A stretch of 64,000 bases of DNA from Streptomyces pseudovenezuelae (GTDB taxonomy: Bacteria; Actinomycetota; Actinomycetes; Streptomycetales; Streptomycetaceae): positions 186,001-250,000 of the forward strand of contig NZ_JARXVH010000003.1 in NCBI RefSeq assembly GCF_029892565.1, read 5' to 3'. Within the stretch, counting starts at the first letter, position 1; each line of letters begins with the position of its first letter. This document shows, in pieces, positions 40,414-49,787 of this stretch. The translations under genes were made by a program, and so were the position numbers. The notes under the pieces are model-generated. The model searched no databases, was not told where the DNA came from, and saw only the letters and a program-made list of their open reading frames with translations.

Positions 40414-41472
40414 TCAGACGAACTCGGTCGCGATGAGCTCCGCGATCTGTGCGGTGTTGAGGGCGGCGCCCTTGCGCAGGTTGTCGCCGCAAACGAAGAG
40501 TTCGAGCGCCGTGGGGTCGTCGAGCGCCCGCCGCACCCGGCCCACCCACGTGGGGTCGGTGCCCACCACGTCGGCGGGGGTCGGGAACTCCCCCGCGGCC
40601 GGATTGTCGAAGAGGACGACCCCGGGGGCCGTGGCGAGGATCTCGCGGGCCCCGTCGACGGTGACCTCGGCCTGGAAGCGGGCGTGCACGGTCAGGGAGT
40701 GCGTGGTCACGACCGGGACCCTTACGCATGTCACGGCGACGGGCAGCTTGGCCAGACCGAGGATCTTGCGGGTCTCGTCCCGCACCTTCATCTCCTCCGA
40801 GGACCAGCCGTCCTCGCGCAGCGACCCGGCCCACGGTACGACGTTCAGCGCGACCGGCTCCGGGAACGGCCCGGTGTCGTCACCGACGGCCCGCCGCACG
40901 TCCCCGGGATGCGTCCCCAGCTCCGTGCCGGCGACCAGCTTCAGCTGCCGGCGCAGGGTGTCGATGCCCTCCCGGCCCGCACCGCTCACGGCCTGGTACG
41001 AGGAGACGACCAGCTCGCGCAGCCCGAACTCGGCGTGCAGCGCGCCCAGGGCGACGATCATGGACAGGGTCGTGCAGTTGGGGTTGGCGATGATCCCGCG
41101 CGGCCGCAGCCGGGCCGCGTGCGGATTGACCTCGGGGACGACCAGCGGCACGTCCGGGTCCATCCGGAACGCGCCGGAGTTGTCCACCACCACCGCGCCC
41201 TTGGCGGCGGCGACGGGCGCCCACTGGGCGGCCAGTTCGTCGGGTACGTCGAACATGGCGACGTCGACCCCGTCGAAGGCCTCCTCGGTGAGCGCCACCA
41301 CCTCGACCTGCTCGCCGCGCACGGCCAGCTTGCGGCCGGCCGAGCGCGGTGAGGCGATCAGGCGGATCTCGCCCCAGATGTCCGCGTGCTGGGACAGGAT
41401 CTGGAGCATGACCGTGCCGACGGCTCCGGTCGCGCCCACGACCGCGAGCGTGGGTCGTCCAGTACCGGACAT
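40414..41472 (-). CDS. asd: Aspartate-semialdehyde dehydrogenase
   Basis: 352 residues. NADP-binding GATGAVG is at 13-19 and the catalytic Cys133 is in [11 protein letters not shown]. Later [12 protein letters not shown] and [13 protein letters not shown] hold substrate-binding Gln/Arg and the catalytic His region. The enzyme reduces aspartyl-phosphate to aspartate semialdehyde, feeding Lys/Thr/Met and diaminopimelate synthesis. The ATG overlaps the ask stop by one base (TGATG), so the two pathway enzymes are coupled. Confidence 0.96.
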   Translation of the reverse strand: MSGTGRPTLAVVGATGAVGTVMLQILSQHADIWGEIRLIASPRSAGRKLAVRGEQVEVVALTEEAFDGVDVAMFDVPDELAAQWAPVAAAKGAVVVDNSGAFRMDPDVPLVVPEVNPHAARLRPRGIIANPNCTTLSMIVALGALHAEFGLRELVVSSYQAVSGAGREGIDTLRRQLKLVAGTELGTHPGDVRRAVGDDTGPFPEPVALNVVPWAGSLREDGWSSEEMKVRDETRKILGLAKLPVAVTCVRVPVVTTHSLTVHARFQAEVTVDGAREILATAPGVVLFDNPAAGEFPTPADVVGTDPTWVGRVRRALDDPTALELFVCGDNLRKGAALNTAQIAELIATEFV

Positions 41473-42755
41473 CAGCGTCCGGTGCCTCCGTAGACGACGG
41501 CTTCGACGGTGTCGGAGTCGAGCCCGAAGGCTGAGTGGACGGCGCGGACGGCCTCGGGGACGTCGTCGGCGCGGGTGACGACCGAGATACGGATCTCAGA
41601 GGTCGAGATCAGCTCGATGTTGACCCCGGCGTCGCTGAGCGCCTCGAAGAAGGACGCCGTGACGCCCGGGTTGGTCTTCATGCCGGCGCCGACCAGGGAG
41701 ATCTTGCCGATCTGGTCGTCGTAGCGCAGGGAGTCGAAGCCGATGCCGCCCTTGTTGCGCTCCAGGGCGTCGATGGCCTTGCGGCCCTCGGTCTTCGGCA
41801 GCGTGAAGGAGATGTCGGTCAGCCCGGTGGAGGCGGCCGACACGTTCTGCACGACCATGTCGATGTTGATCTCGGCGTCCGCGATCGTGCGGAAGATCGC
41901 GGCGGCCTCACCCGGCTTGTCCGGTACGCCGACGACCGTGACCTTGGCCTCGGAGGTGTCGTGCGCGACACCGGAGATGATGGCCTGCTCCACCTTCTGG
42001 TCCCCTTGCTGCTTCGTGAGTGGTGCGCTGCTGACCCAGGTGCCCTGCAGTCCGCTGAAGCTGGACCGGACGTGGATCGGGATGTCGTAGCGGCGGGCGT
42101 ACTCCACACAGCGGTGGAGCAGCACCTTCGAGCCGGAGGCGGCGAGCTCCAGCATGTCCTCGAAGGCGATCCAGTCGATCTTCTGCGCCTTCTTCACCAC
42201 GCGCGGGTCGGCGGTGAACACGCCGTCGACGTCGGTGTAGATCTCGCAGACCTCGGCGTCGAGGGCGGCGGCAAGGGCGACGGCGGTCGTGTCCGACCCA
42301 CCGCGCCCCAGCGTCGTGATGTCCTTCTTGTCCTGGCTGACGCCCTGGAACCCGGCGACGATGGCGATGTTGCCCTCGTCCAACGCGGTGCGGATCCGGC
42401 CCGGCGTGACGTCGATGATCCGGGCTTTGTTGTGGACCGAGTCGGTGATGACGCCTGCCTGGCTGCCGGTGAACGACTGGGCCTCGTGACCCAGGTTCTT
42501 GATCGCCATGGCCAGCAGTGCCATGGAGATACGCTCTCCGGCGGTCAGCAGCATGTCGAACTCACGCCCGGCAGGCATCGGGGATACCTGTTCGGCGAGA
42601 TCGATCAGCTCGTCCGTCGTGTCGCCCATCGCGGAAACCACGACAACCACCTGGTTGCCGTTCTTCTTGGCTTCCACGATTCGCTTGGCGACGCGCTTGA
42701 TGCCCTCGGCATCGGCTACGGAGGAGCCTCCGTACTTCTGCACGACAAGGCCCAC
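41472..42755 (-). CDS. ask: Aspartate kinase
   Basis: 427 residues. The kinase domain starts [19 protein letters not shown] and has [20 protein letters not shown]. Two C-terminal ACT domains ([40 protein letters not shown]) bind feedback effectors, and VVYGGTGR closes the chain. It phosphorylates aspartate as the committed step. In many actinobacteria an internal start also makes a beta-subunit containing only the ACT domains; I did not find a decisive internal ribosome site. First gene of the ask-asd operon. Confidence 0.96.
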   Translation of the reverse strand: MGLVVQKYGGSSVADAEGIKRVAKRIVEAKKNGNQVVVVVSAMGDTTDELIDLAEQVSPMPAGREFDMLLTAGERISMALLAMAIKNLGHEAQSFTGSQAGVITDSVHNKARIIDVTPGRIRTALDEGNIAIVAGFQGVSQDKKDITTLGRGGSDTTAVALAAALDAEVCEIYTDVDGVFTADPRVVKKAQKIDWIAFEDMLELAASGSKVLLHRCVEYARRYDIPIHVRSSFSGLQGTWVSSAPLTKQQGDQKVEQAIISGVAHDTSEAKVTVVGVPDKPGEAAAIFRTIADAEINIDMVVQNVSAASTGLTDISFTLPKTEGRKAIDALERNKGGIGFDSLRYDDQIGKISLVGAGMKTNPGVTASFFEALSDAGVNIELISTSEIRISVVTRADDVPEAVRAVHSAFGLDSDTVEAVVYGGTGR

Positions 42756-42942
42756 GTGCGCTCCTCGCTCAGTCCCGTATATGTCGGCTCAGTCTAACGA
42801 GCACCCGAATTTCGCTTCCGCGGTATCGCATCGTGAGATTCGGACGCCCAGGTCAGCGCCTGCCCACTCACGGGGTGCGGGAAAAGTGCCGAGCGTCACA
42901 AGTGAGAGCTGTGAATTAAGTTTCAAGTATTAGGGTGCGGCT

Positions 42943-43647
42943 GTGCGTGTACTCCTGGTGGAAGACGATGAGCCGGTCGCCGAATCCCTGCGACGCGGAC
43001 TGATCCGCTACGGCTTCGAGGTCGACTGGGTCACCACGGGAGCCGCCGCCCTGGCCCACTCCGCCCCCTACGACGTCGTCCTCCTCGACCTCGGGCTGCC
43101 CGACACCGACGGGCTCGACGTCTGCAAGGCGCTGCGCGAGCGCGGGAGCGTGCCGATCATCGTGATCAGCGCACGCAGCGACGAGACGGACCGGGTGGTG
43201 GGCCTGGAGATCGGCGCGGACGACTACGTCTCCAAGCCGTTCGGGGTACGGGAGGTCATCGCGCGGATAAGAGCGGTGATGCGACGCGTGCAGCCACGGG
43301 CGGAGGCCGCCGGTCCCGACCGGTACGGCCCTCGCCTCACCCTCGACCGCAAGGCCGCCCGGGTCCGCCTCGACGGCACGGAGGTCGCCCTCGCCCCCAA
43401 GGAGTACGACCTGCTGGCCTTCCTCACCGAGGAGCCCGGCGCGCTGATGTCGCGCGAGCAGATCATGGAAGCCGTCTGGGACGCGAACTGGTTCGGCCCG
43501 ACGAAGACGCTGGATGTCCATGTGGCCGCCCTGCGGCGGAAGTTGGCGGGCGCGATCACCATCGAGGCGGTACGGGGCGTCGGTTTCCGCCTGGAGATCA
43601 CCGACGCGACCGTCGGGGGAACGGCCGAGGGAACGTCTCCCTCATGA
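42943..43647 (+). CDS. OmpR-family response regulator
   Basis: 234 residues from GTG. The receiver domain has LLVEDDEP, VVLLDLGLPDTDG with the phospho-Asp, ISARSDE and the Lys in YVSKPFG. A winged-helix effector domain follows: RLDGTEVALAPKEYDLLAFL, then EAVWDANWFGPTKTLDVHVA, ALRRKL and VRGVGFRLE. It is coupled to the sensor kinase by ATGA. The upstream 187-bp gap is divergent with ask. Confidence 0.94.
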   Translation: MRVLLVEDDEPVAESLRRGLIRYGFEVDWVTTGAAALAHSAPYDVVLLDLGLPDTDGLDVCKALRERGSVPIIVISARSDETDRVVGLEIGADDYVSKPFGVREVIARIRAVMRRVQPRAEAAGPDRYGPRLTLDRKAARVRLDGTEVALAPKEYDLLAFLTEEPGALMSREQIMEAVWDANWFGPTKTLDVHVAALRRKLAGAITIEAVRGVGFRLEITDATVGGTAEGTSPS

Positions 43648-44945
43648 TCCGGCAGCTCATCGTCAGCTACGTCCTGCTCGTGGCCGTGGCCCTGACCGCG
43701 TTCACCGTGCCCGTCGCCTTCACGCTGACCGCCCAACTGCGCGGAGACACCGAGCAGTCCGTGCGGCGCGAGGCCCGGACGATGGCCCTGCTGCTGAGCG
43801 GCGACGCCGCCTCGCGCGCCGCGCTGGACCGCATGGTGGTGGCGTACGCGCAGGAGACCCCCGGCACCGCCGAGGTGCTGCCCGCCGCACGGGCGAAGAC
43901 CGCGACGCACTGGGGCGACGGGGCGTTGGAGGTGACCGAGCCGGCCAAGCGGGACGGCCGCACGGTCGGCGCCGTACGCATCTCGTACCCGACCTCCGAC
44001 CTGACCCGGCGCCTGTGGCAGATCTGGGGCTTCCGGGCGTTCCTCGCACTCGGCGTGCTGGCGGTGGCGGCCGGCCTGGGCGCGATCGTGGCCCGCCGCC
44101 TGACCCGACCCCTGCGCCAGCTCAACGACATGGCCAGCAAGTTCAGCGACGGCGACCTGACGGCCCGCTCCCCCGTGACGGGCCCGCACGAGACACAGAC
44201 CCTGGCGCGCACCCTCAACCAGGGCGCCGAACGCCTCGACACCCTGATCGCCTCGCAGCGCATCTTCGTGGCCGACGCCTCCCACCAGCTCCGCACCCCG
44301 CTCACAGCGCTCAGGCTGTCGCTGGACAACATCGCGGACGGGACGGACGACGAGTTCGTGCGCGAGGACGTGGAGCAGGCGACGGCCGAGGTGGTCCGCA
44401 TGAGCCGTCTCGTCAACGGCCTGCTGGTGCTCGCGCGGGCCGAGGCCAAGGTGACCGCGGCCGAGCCGCTGCCGCTGAAGGAGATCGTCGCCGAACGCCT
44501 CTCGGTGTGGAGGCCGGCCGCCGACGAGCGCGGAGTCCGCATCGCGCTCGGGGGGAGTATCGTCGACGGCCGGCCGCTCGTGCTGGCCAGTCCCGGTCAT
44601 CTCGAACAGGTCCTGGACAACGTGCTCTCCAACGCCCTGGAGGTGTCGCCGGACGGGGCGACGATCACCGTGCGGGCCGAATCACGGGGTGACGAGGTGG
44701 AGTTGTCGGTGGTGGACGAGGGCCCCGGCATGTCCGACGCGGACAAGTCCCGTGCCTTCGACCGCTTCTGGCGCGGTCAGGGCCTCACCGGCCGCACCGG
44801 TTCGGGCCTGGGCCTCGCCGTCGTACGGCAGTTGGTGACCGACGACGGCGGGACGGTGGCCCTGCGGGACGCGCCCGGAGGCGGGGCCGGGCGCGGGCTG
44901 TCCGTGGTGATCAGCCTTCGGGCATCACCGAGGAGTGGTGGTTGA
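43644..44945 (+). CDS. Two-component sensor histidine kinase
   Basis: 433 residues. TM1 IVSYVLLVAVALTAFTVPVA and TM2 AFLALGVLAVAAGLGAIVA enclose a roughly 110-residue outside sensor. A HAMP linker (RRLTRPLRQLNDMASKFSDG) leads to the H-box DASHQLRTPLTALRLSLDNI with the phospho-His. The ATPase domain carries N, G1 and G2 motifs (DNVLSNALE, VVDEGPGM, TGSGLGLAVVRQL). The stimulus is unknown. The 3' end overlaps the converging NTF2-like gene by 35 bp. Confidence 0.94.
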   Translation: MIRQLIVSYVLLVAVALTAFTVPVAFTLTAQLRGDTEQSVRREARTMALLLSGDAASRAALDRMVVAYAQETPGTAEVLPAARAKTATHWGDGALEVTEPAKRDGRTVGAVRISYPTSDLTRRLWQIWGFRAFLALGVLAVAAGLGAIVARRLTRPLRQLNDMASKFSDGDLTARSPVTGPHETQTLARTLNQGAERLDTLIASQRIFVADASHQLRTPLTALRLSLDNIADGTDDEFVREDVEQATAEVVRMSRLVNGLLVLARAEAKVTAAEPLPLKEIVAERLSVWRPAADERGVRIALGGSIVDGRPLVLASPGHLEQVLDNVLSNALEVSPDGATITVRAESRGDEVELSVVDEGPGMSDADKSRAFDRFWRGQGLTGRTGSGLGLAVVRQLVTDDGGTVALRDAPGGGAGRGLSVVISLRASPRSGG

Positions 44946-45411
44946 CGATCAGCCACTTGCCGCCGCGCTTCTCGTACTCGTACGTGTAGCGGGCCTCGAC
45001 GACACGCTTGACGCCGGTCTTCGGGTCGGTGAGCGTGATGTCGTAGGCACCCGCGTCGATGGCCGAGTTGCCGTCGAGGACGTTGATGTACGTCTCGACC
45101 TTCTTCGCGACCGGCTTGTTCGGCAGGAAGTGCTCGAAGTAGTCGACGATCTCGGCGCGGTCGGTGCGGATCTCGTTGGAGACGGTGGGCAGCAGGACGG
45201 CGTCCGGCGCGTATCTGTTCGCGACCTTCTTCGGATCGCCGGTCTGCAGCGCGGCGTTCCAGCCGTCGAAGAGGGCGGCTATCTGCTTCTTGGTGGGCTT
45301 GGCGTCGCCCTGGGGACCGGCGGTCGCGGCGACGGTGCCGACGGTGCCGAGAGCCAGGACGGAGGTGACGGTGACGATGGCTGCACGCTTGCTCATGGAC
45401 CGGCGGGTCAT
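44911..45411 (-). CDS. Secreted SnoaL/DUF4440-like protein
   Basis: 166 residues with a signal-peptide-like N-terminus: RRSMSKRAA, then hydrophobic IVTVTSVLALGTVGTVAATA. The mature part has the NTF2-like pattern QIAALFDGWNAALQTGDPKK, VANRYAPDAVLLPTVSNE, EIVDYFEHFLPNKP and a C-terminal GKWLIVNHHSS. This matches the SgcJ/EcaC group. An internal ATG (MSKRAA) five codons on may be the real start. It converges on the sensor-kinase gene and may respond to the same stimulus, but this is only positional. Confidence 0.8.
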   Translation of the reverse strand: MTRRSMSKRAAIVTVTSVLALGTVGTVAATAGPQGDAKPTKKQIAALFDGWNAALQTGDPKKVANRYAPDAVLLPTVSNEIRTDRAEIVDYFEHFLPNKPVAKKVETYINVLDGNSAIDAGAYDITLTDPKTGVKRVVEARYTYEYEKRGGKWLIVNHHSSVMPEG

Positions 45412-45563
45412 CTCAACTCCAGTTGTACTGGTGCTTCTTGGGATGACTCCAGACTCGCTTTCCGCTGGTTAGCGCCCGTGCAGCCGACGTACAAGGGACG
45501 TCCAGGACACCTCCAATTCACGCAAGGTGTCGATCCGCGCACGCTCGGGCAGGATGACCGGTT

Positions 45564-46298
45564 GTGGTGATCGGCGGCTGGACGGGCGACGTACTGCTGG
45601 CGGGGATCGTGTTGCTCGGATCCTCCGTGCAGTGGCTGACCGGCATGGGCTTCGCCCTGGTCGCCGTACCCGCCCTGATCCTGCTCCTGGGCCCCGCCGA
45701 GGGTGTCGTGCTCGCCAACTGCGCGGCCGGCGTGATCAGCGTGGTCGGGCTCGCGGGCGGCTGGCGGCGGGTGCGACTGGGCGCGATGGTGCCGCTGTGC
45801 GCGGCGGCGGCGTGCACGGTACCGGCGGGCGCCTGGCTGACCCGCCAACTCCCCGCGCCCGTCCTGCTGTTGGTGATGGGCGCCCTGGTGACGGTCGCCG
45901 TGCTGCTGGTCATGCGCGGCGCCCGAGTACCGGCCCTGCGCGGCACGAAGGGCGCGGTCGCGGCCGGCGCGGCGGGCGGCTTCATGAATTCCGCGGCCGG
46001 CGTCGGCGGTCCGCCGATCTCCCTGTACGCGCTCAACGCGGGTTGGACGGTACGGGAGTTCGTGCCGAACGCGCAGTTCTACGGCGTGATCGTCAACGCC
46101 TTCTCGGTGGCGGCGAACGGCGTGCCGACACTGAGCACACCGAAGTGGGTCTCCGTCGCCGTGGCGATGGCGGTGGGCGGCGCGATCGGCCGGGGCCTGT
46201 CGGACCGCATACCCGAACGACGCGCCCGCCAGCTGGTGTTGTCACTGGCGCTGGCGGGCGGGGTGACCGCCGTCGGGAAAGGACTGTGGGGACTGTGA
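45564..46298 (+). CDS. TauE/SafE-family sulfite/anion exporter
   Basis: 244 residues, about seven to eight membrane spans. The GMGFALVAVPALILLLGPAEGV start region and the second-half AGGFMNSAAGVGGPPISLYAL carry the family Gly-rich loop with GVGGPP. The family exports sulfite, sulfoacetate or related organo-sulfur anions. No linked sulfur gene is present, so the substrate is unresolved. GTG at 45564; an adjacent in-frame GTG is equally possible. Confidence 0.87.
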   Translation: MVIGGWTGDVLLAGIVLLGSSVQWLTGMGFALVAVPALILLLGPAEGVVLANCAAGVISVVGLAGGWRRVRLGAMVPLCAAAACTVPAGAWLTRQLPAPVLLLVMGALVTVAVLLVMRGARVPALRGTKGAVAAGAAGGFMNSAAGVGGPPISLYALNAGWTVREFVPNAQFYGVIVNAFSVAANGVPTLSTPKWVSVAVAMAVGGAIGRGLSDRIPERRARQLVLSLALAGGVTAVGKGLWGL

Positions 46299-46320
46299 CC
46301 GACCCACGGATCCCGGTGGA

Positions 46321-46980
46321 CTACTTCGCCGACCGCAGCCCCAGCGGCTCCGCGATCTCCTCCACCATCACCTGGCCCGCCTCGAACTCAAGGGTCTCGT
46401 CGCCCATGCCCTGGTCCGTGTCGAGGCCGTCCAGCTCCTCCAGGGGCTGGTCGAGACGGATGTGGGCGAGGACGGAGTGCAGGGCGCGCAGGGTCGCGGA
46501 GGCGGTGGAGCCCCAGTTGGAGAAGTAGGAGAACTGCCACCACCACAGGGCCTCCGTCACCCGGCCGGCGCGGTAGTGGGCCATGCCGTGACGGAGGTCG
46601 GCGATGACGTCGGCGAGGTCGTCGGAGATCCGGGCCGGGACCCGCGACTTACGGGGCTCGTAGGGGTCGAAGACCTCGGAGTAGACGTCGATCGGCTCCA
46701 GCAGGCGCGCGAGGTTCTCGCGGAGCTCGTCCACGTCCGCCTCCGGGCCCAGGTCGGGCTCGTAGCGCTCGTCGGGGACGATGTCCTCGTGCGCGCCGAG
46801 GCGGCCGCCGGCCAGGAGCAGCTGGGAGACCTCCAGGAGGAGGAAGGGCACGGCCACACCCGGCTCGTCGCCCTTCGCCACCTCCGCGGTGGCCACCAGG
46901 AAGCTCTCGACCTGGTCCGCGATCTGGACCGCGAAGTCGTCCGGGTCCTGCGCTGTGGCGTACAGCTTGGCGTCAGACAT
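46321..46980 (-). CDS. DUF5063 protein
   Basis: 219 residues, acidic, with no signal or membrane span. Features include [40 protein letters not shown] and [20 protein letters not shown]. It matches the DUF5063 family, which is recurrently found beside recR in actinobacteria. Its start overlaps the end of recR by 8 bp, suggesting co-translation. Function unknown; the context hints at a role near DNA repair, unproven. Confidence 0.87.
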   Translation of the reverse strand: MSDAKLYATAQDPDDFAVQIADQVESFLVATAEVAKGDEPGVAVPFLLLEVSQLLLAGGRLGAHEDIVPDERYEPDLGPEADVDELRENLARLLEPIDVYSEVFDPYEPRKSRVPARISDDLADVIADLRHGMAHYRAGRVTEALWWWQFSYFSNWGSTASATLRALHSVLAHIRLDQPLEELDGLDTDQGMGDETLEFEAGQVMVEEIAEPLGLRSAK

Positions 46981-47572
46981 CTAGGAGTCGTCTCCCCTCG
47001 AAGGCGCGGCCGAGGGTCACCTCGTCCGCGTATTCCAGGTCGCCACCCACCGGGAGGCCGCTGGCCAGGCGGGTGACCTTGAGGCCCATGGGCTTGATCA
47101 TGCGGGCGAGGTACGTGGCCGTGGCCTCGCCTTCCAGATTCGGGTCCGTGGCAAGGATCAGTTCCGTAACCGTCCCGTCGGCCAACCTCGCGAGAAGTTC
47201 TCGTATACGCAGGTCGTCGGGGCCCACACCCTCGATGGGGCTGATCGCGCCACCGAGCACGTGGTACCGGCCGCGGAACTCACGGGTCCGCTCGACCGCG
47301 ACCACGTCCTTGGGCTCCTCGACCACGCAGATGACGGTGAGGTCGCGGCGGGTGTCGCGGCAGATGTTGCACAGCTCCTCCTGCGCGACATTGCCGCAGG
47401 TCGCGCAGAAGCGGACCTTCGCCTTGACCTCCATAAGGCACTGCGCGAGCCGCCGTACGTCGGTCGGTTCCGCCTGCAGGATGTGGAAGGCGATCCGCTG
47501 GGCGCTCTTGGGACCGACGCCGGGCAACCGCCCCAGTTCGTCGATGAGGTCCTGCACCACGCCTTCGTACAA
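46973..47572 (-). CDS. recR: Recombination mediator RecR
   Basis: 199 residues. An HhH motif is in [20 protein letters not shown], a Cys4 zinc finger in [16 protein letters not shown], and a Toprim domain begins [16 protein letters not shown], with [17 protein letters not shown]. It works with RecF/RecO to load RecA at gaps. It lies downstream of the YbaB gene, in the usual YbaB-recR order, and overlaps the DUF5063 gene. Confidence 0.96.
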   Translation of the reverse strand: MYEGVVQDLIDELGRLPGVGPKSAQRIAFHILQAEPTDVRRLAQCLMEVKAKVRFCATCGNVAQEELCNICRDTRRDLTVICVVEEPKDVVAVERTREFRGRYHVLGGAISPIEGVGPDDLRIRELLARLADGTVTELILATDPNLEGEATATYLARMIKPMGLKVTRLASGLPVGGDLEYADEVTLGRAFEGRRLLDV

Positions 47573-47656
47573 CGGACTGCCGTCCTTCCTGGGGGTGGTT
47601 CTTCACGGTACGTACGGTAGTTGGCCGCGGCCCCTCTTAGAAAGGCTGACTCGGTC

Positions 47657-47694
47657 TCAGAACGGCAGGCCCGGTATCAGAACGGCAGGCCCGG
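47657..47694. repeat. 20-bp tandem duplication of the YbaB 3' end
   Basis: TCAGAACGGCAGGCCCGG at 47657-47674 is repeated exactly at 47677-47694 (offset 20 bp). The second copy is the stop plus last codons (PGLPF) of YbaB; the first is non-coding. This looks like a slippage duplication just past the gene. Confidence 0.8.
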
Positions 47695-48024
47695 GATGCC
47701 GCTGCCGCCGCCGCCCAGACCCTGGGCCAGCGGGCCGAGCTTCTGCTGCTGGAGGTTCTGCGCGTTCTCGTTCGCCGCCTGGACCGCCGCGATGATCAGG
47801 TCCGCGAGGGTCTCGGTGTCGTCCGGGTCCACCGCCTTGGGGTCGATCTTCAGGGCCCGCAGCTCACCGGCGCCGGTGACGGTCGCCTTCACCAGACCGC
47901 CGCCCGCCTGACCCTCGACCTCGGTCTGGGCGAGTTCCTCCTGCGCGCGCGCCAGGTCCTGCTGCATCTTCTGCGCCTGCTGCAGCAGCTGCTGCATGTT
48001 GGGCTGGCCACCACCGGGGATCAC
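47677..48024 (-). CDS. YbaB/EbfC nucleoid-associated protein
   Basis: 115 residues. The Gln-rich start [20 protein letters not shown] is followed by [40 protein letters not shown] and [20 protein letters not shown]. It is a small dimeric DNA-binding protein of the nucleoid, typically next to recR. The C-terminus is Gly-rich ([14 protein letters not shown]). Confidence 0.93.
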   Translation of the reverse strand: MIPGGGQPNMQQLLQQAQKMQQDLARAQEELAQTEVEGQAGGGLVKATVTGAGELRALKIDPKAVDPDDTETLADLIIAAVQAANENAQNLQQQKLGPLAQGLGGGGSGIPGLPF

Positions 48025-48275
48025 GATTCAGCTCCTTGGTCCGTACGGTCTTCGGGCGGTCTTACCGCTCGGCACGAGCCTACGTGCTCCGCGCAGGCAT
48101 CGCCCCGGCACTCTTTCGAGTGGTTTGATCGCGAGGCCTATACCTGATCAAGGGCCTCTTCCGGGCGGAAAAGCCGTCAAAGCTCCCCCTTCGCCACCCA
48201 TTGGGCGGTAGGAAGGGTCCGGCACATCAGCATCAGGCGTCACGCAGGGTGACCGATCAGTTTAGGGAGCGCCGG

Positions 48276-49025
48276 GTGGGTCAGCCGGAGATGCAGCCCG
48301 AGGGTCCGCCTCAGGACGGGCGGGGCGAGGGCGCGGCCGGGCTGCGGCCGGGCGATCTGACCGGGCGGGCCTTTCCGCTCGGGGACTGGGGCGAGCCCGC
48401 CGAGCGGCTGCACGAGCTGTACCGGTGGGTGGAGCGCGGAGCGCTGGAGACGGCGTCCTGGTATCTCGCGGACCGGGTGTGGAAGCGGCGGGGCGCGCGG
48501 GCGCTGCGGACAGGGGCGGCGACGGGGGCGGTCACGGCCGCCGCGCTGCCGCTGCTCGACCTGACCGGCGCGCTCGCCGGGGCCGCCCCCTGGGGCTATC
48601 TCGCGCTGCTGCTCGCGGTGGCCTGCGTGACCGTGGACCGGTTCTTCGGGCTGACGTCCGGCTGGGTGCGGGACGTGGCGACCGCGCAGGCGGTGCAGCG
48701 CCGACTGCAGGTGCTCCAGTTCGAGTGGGCCACGGAGAGTGTGCGGGAGATGCTGGGGCCCGCGGACGGCACGGCGAGCGAGGCGGCCGAGCGGTGCCTG
48801 GGAGTGCTGCGGCGGTTCTCGGAGGACGTGGCCGAGCTGGTGCGTACGGAGACCGCGGACTGGATGGTGGAGTTCCGCACGGGCACGGCCCCCATGGGCA
48901 TCCAGTCGGCGCTCTCCACGGCCGCCCGCCCGGACTCCGGCACCCCCCAGGGCCGGTTCCCGCTGCCCCCTGGCCCCAACGCCCGTCCGAACATGCCCAG
49001 GCAGCGCCCGCCCGAGCCGAGGTGA
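48276..49025 (+). CDS. SLATT-domain membrane protein
   Basis: 249 residues from GTG at 48276 (VGQPEMQPEGPPQDG), with AGGGAG upstream; GTG at 48249 would add nine residues. Two hydrophobic spans (AAALPLLDLTGALAGAAPWG; LALLLAVACVTVDRFF) with a long C-terminal helical region (WVRDVATAQAVQRRLQVLQF) match the SLATT fold. SLATT proteins are predicted pore-forming effectors in nucleotide-signalling conflict systems. No nucleotide cyclase or CARF gene is adjacent, so this looks like a stand-alone, widely conserved Streptomyces copy. Confidence 0.75.
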   Translation: MGQPEMQPEGPPQDGRGEGAAGLRPGDLTGRAFPLGDWGEPAERLHELYRWVERGALETASWYLADRVWKRRGARALRTGAATGAVTAAALPLLDLTGALAGAAPWGYLALLLAVACVTVDRFFGLTSGWVRDVATAQAVQRRLQVLQFEWATESVREMLGPADGTASEAAERCLGVLRRFSEDVAELVRTETADWMVEFRTGTAPMGIQSALSTAARPDSGTPQGRFPLPPGPNARPNMPRQRPPEPR

Positions 49026-49038
49026 CCAACGCGGTCGC

Positions 49039-49596
49039 TCACCGCAGAAACAGCAGCTCCACCGCGACCGCGATGTCCACGACCGCGCACCACTCCGCGA
49101 ACGACGGCGCGACCACGCCCTTGAGCCGGGCCAGGCGCAGATGCGCGAGGTCCCACACCCCGTGCCCGAACCAGCCGGCCGCCACCAGGTACCGGCCGAG
49201 ATCCGCGTCGACCACCAGTCCCGCCACGGCCAGCACACCGAACGCGACCGCACCGGCCACCTGCACGCCCAGGACGGTCCCACCGTGCGGGGACCCGCGC
49301 AGCATGCCCCACAGCAACACCCCCAGCGCTACGACGATCATGACCCCGCCGGCCGGGACCGCGTCCTGCGCCCCGAGGCCGAACAGGAGCACCACGCCCG
49401 CGCCGAGCACCGGCCAGGTCACCCGGGGGCGGCCGAGCTGGGCGACGACCACGTAGAGGAGGGGGAGCAGGGGCAGGGCGTCCGCGTAACCGCTCACGGC
49501 GTCGCCGAGGTCGTCTCCGGAGCCGCTCGCGATCACGCCTGCCGCGAGGAGGAGGGCGAGGGCGGTGGGCCAGCGGCGGGCGAGGTCGAACTTCAT
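49039..49596 (-). CDS. Hypothetical integral membrane protein
   Basis: 185 residues with about five or six hydrophobic segments (for example PTALALLLAAGVIASGSG, VTWPVLGAGVVLLFGLGA, AGGVMIVVALGVLLWGMLRG, VAGAVAFGVLAVAGLVVDAD). A conserved-looking WFGHGVWDLAHLR with His residues lies near the C-terminus. I recognise no family. It is divergent from a two-component system with a 191-bp gap, so it might be its target; inferred only. Confidence 0.75.
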   Translation of the reverse strand: MKFDLARRWPTALALLLAAGVIASGSGDDLGDAVSGYADALPLLPLLYVVVAQLGRPRVTWPVLGAGVVLLFGLGAQDAVPAGGVMIVVALGVLLWGMLRGSPHGGTVLGVQVAGAVAFGVLAVAGLVVDADLGRYLVAAGWFGHGVWDLAHLRLARLKGVVAPSFAEWCAVVDIAVAVELLFLR

Positions 49597-49787
49597 GACG
49601 TCTCCGTTCCTGCACGGACCCCGATCAGATGCGGCATACTGGGGAGGGGTATATAGACGTCCTCAGCCTGGCCCTCTCGTCGAACCGTCAGTAGTGCCGG
49701 ATGCGCACATCCCCGAATGACATCTGTCATACGGGACAAGGGCGTTCGGCACTGACCGGACGGGCCGGGCGCTGTCACAATGACCGC

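Noticed and set aside
42756..42942. Lysine or other riboswitch upstream of ask
   Set aside because: The 187-bp gap lacks the long multi-stem structure and conserved boxes expected, and no terminator/antiterminator pair was seen.
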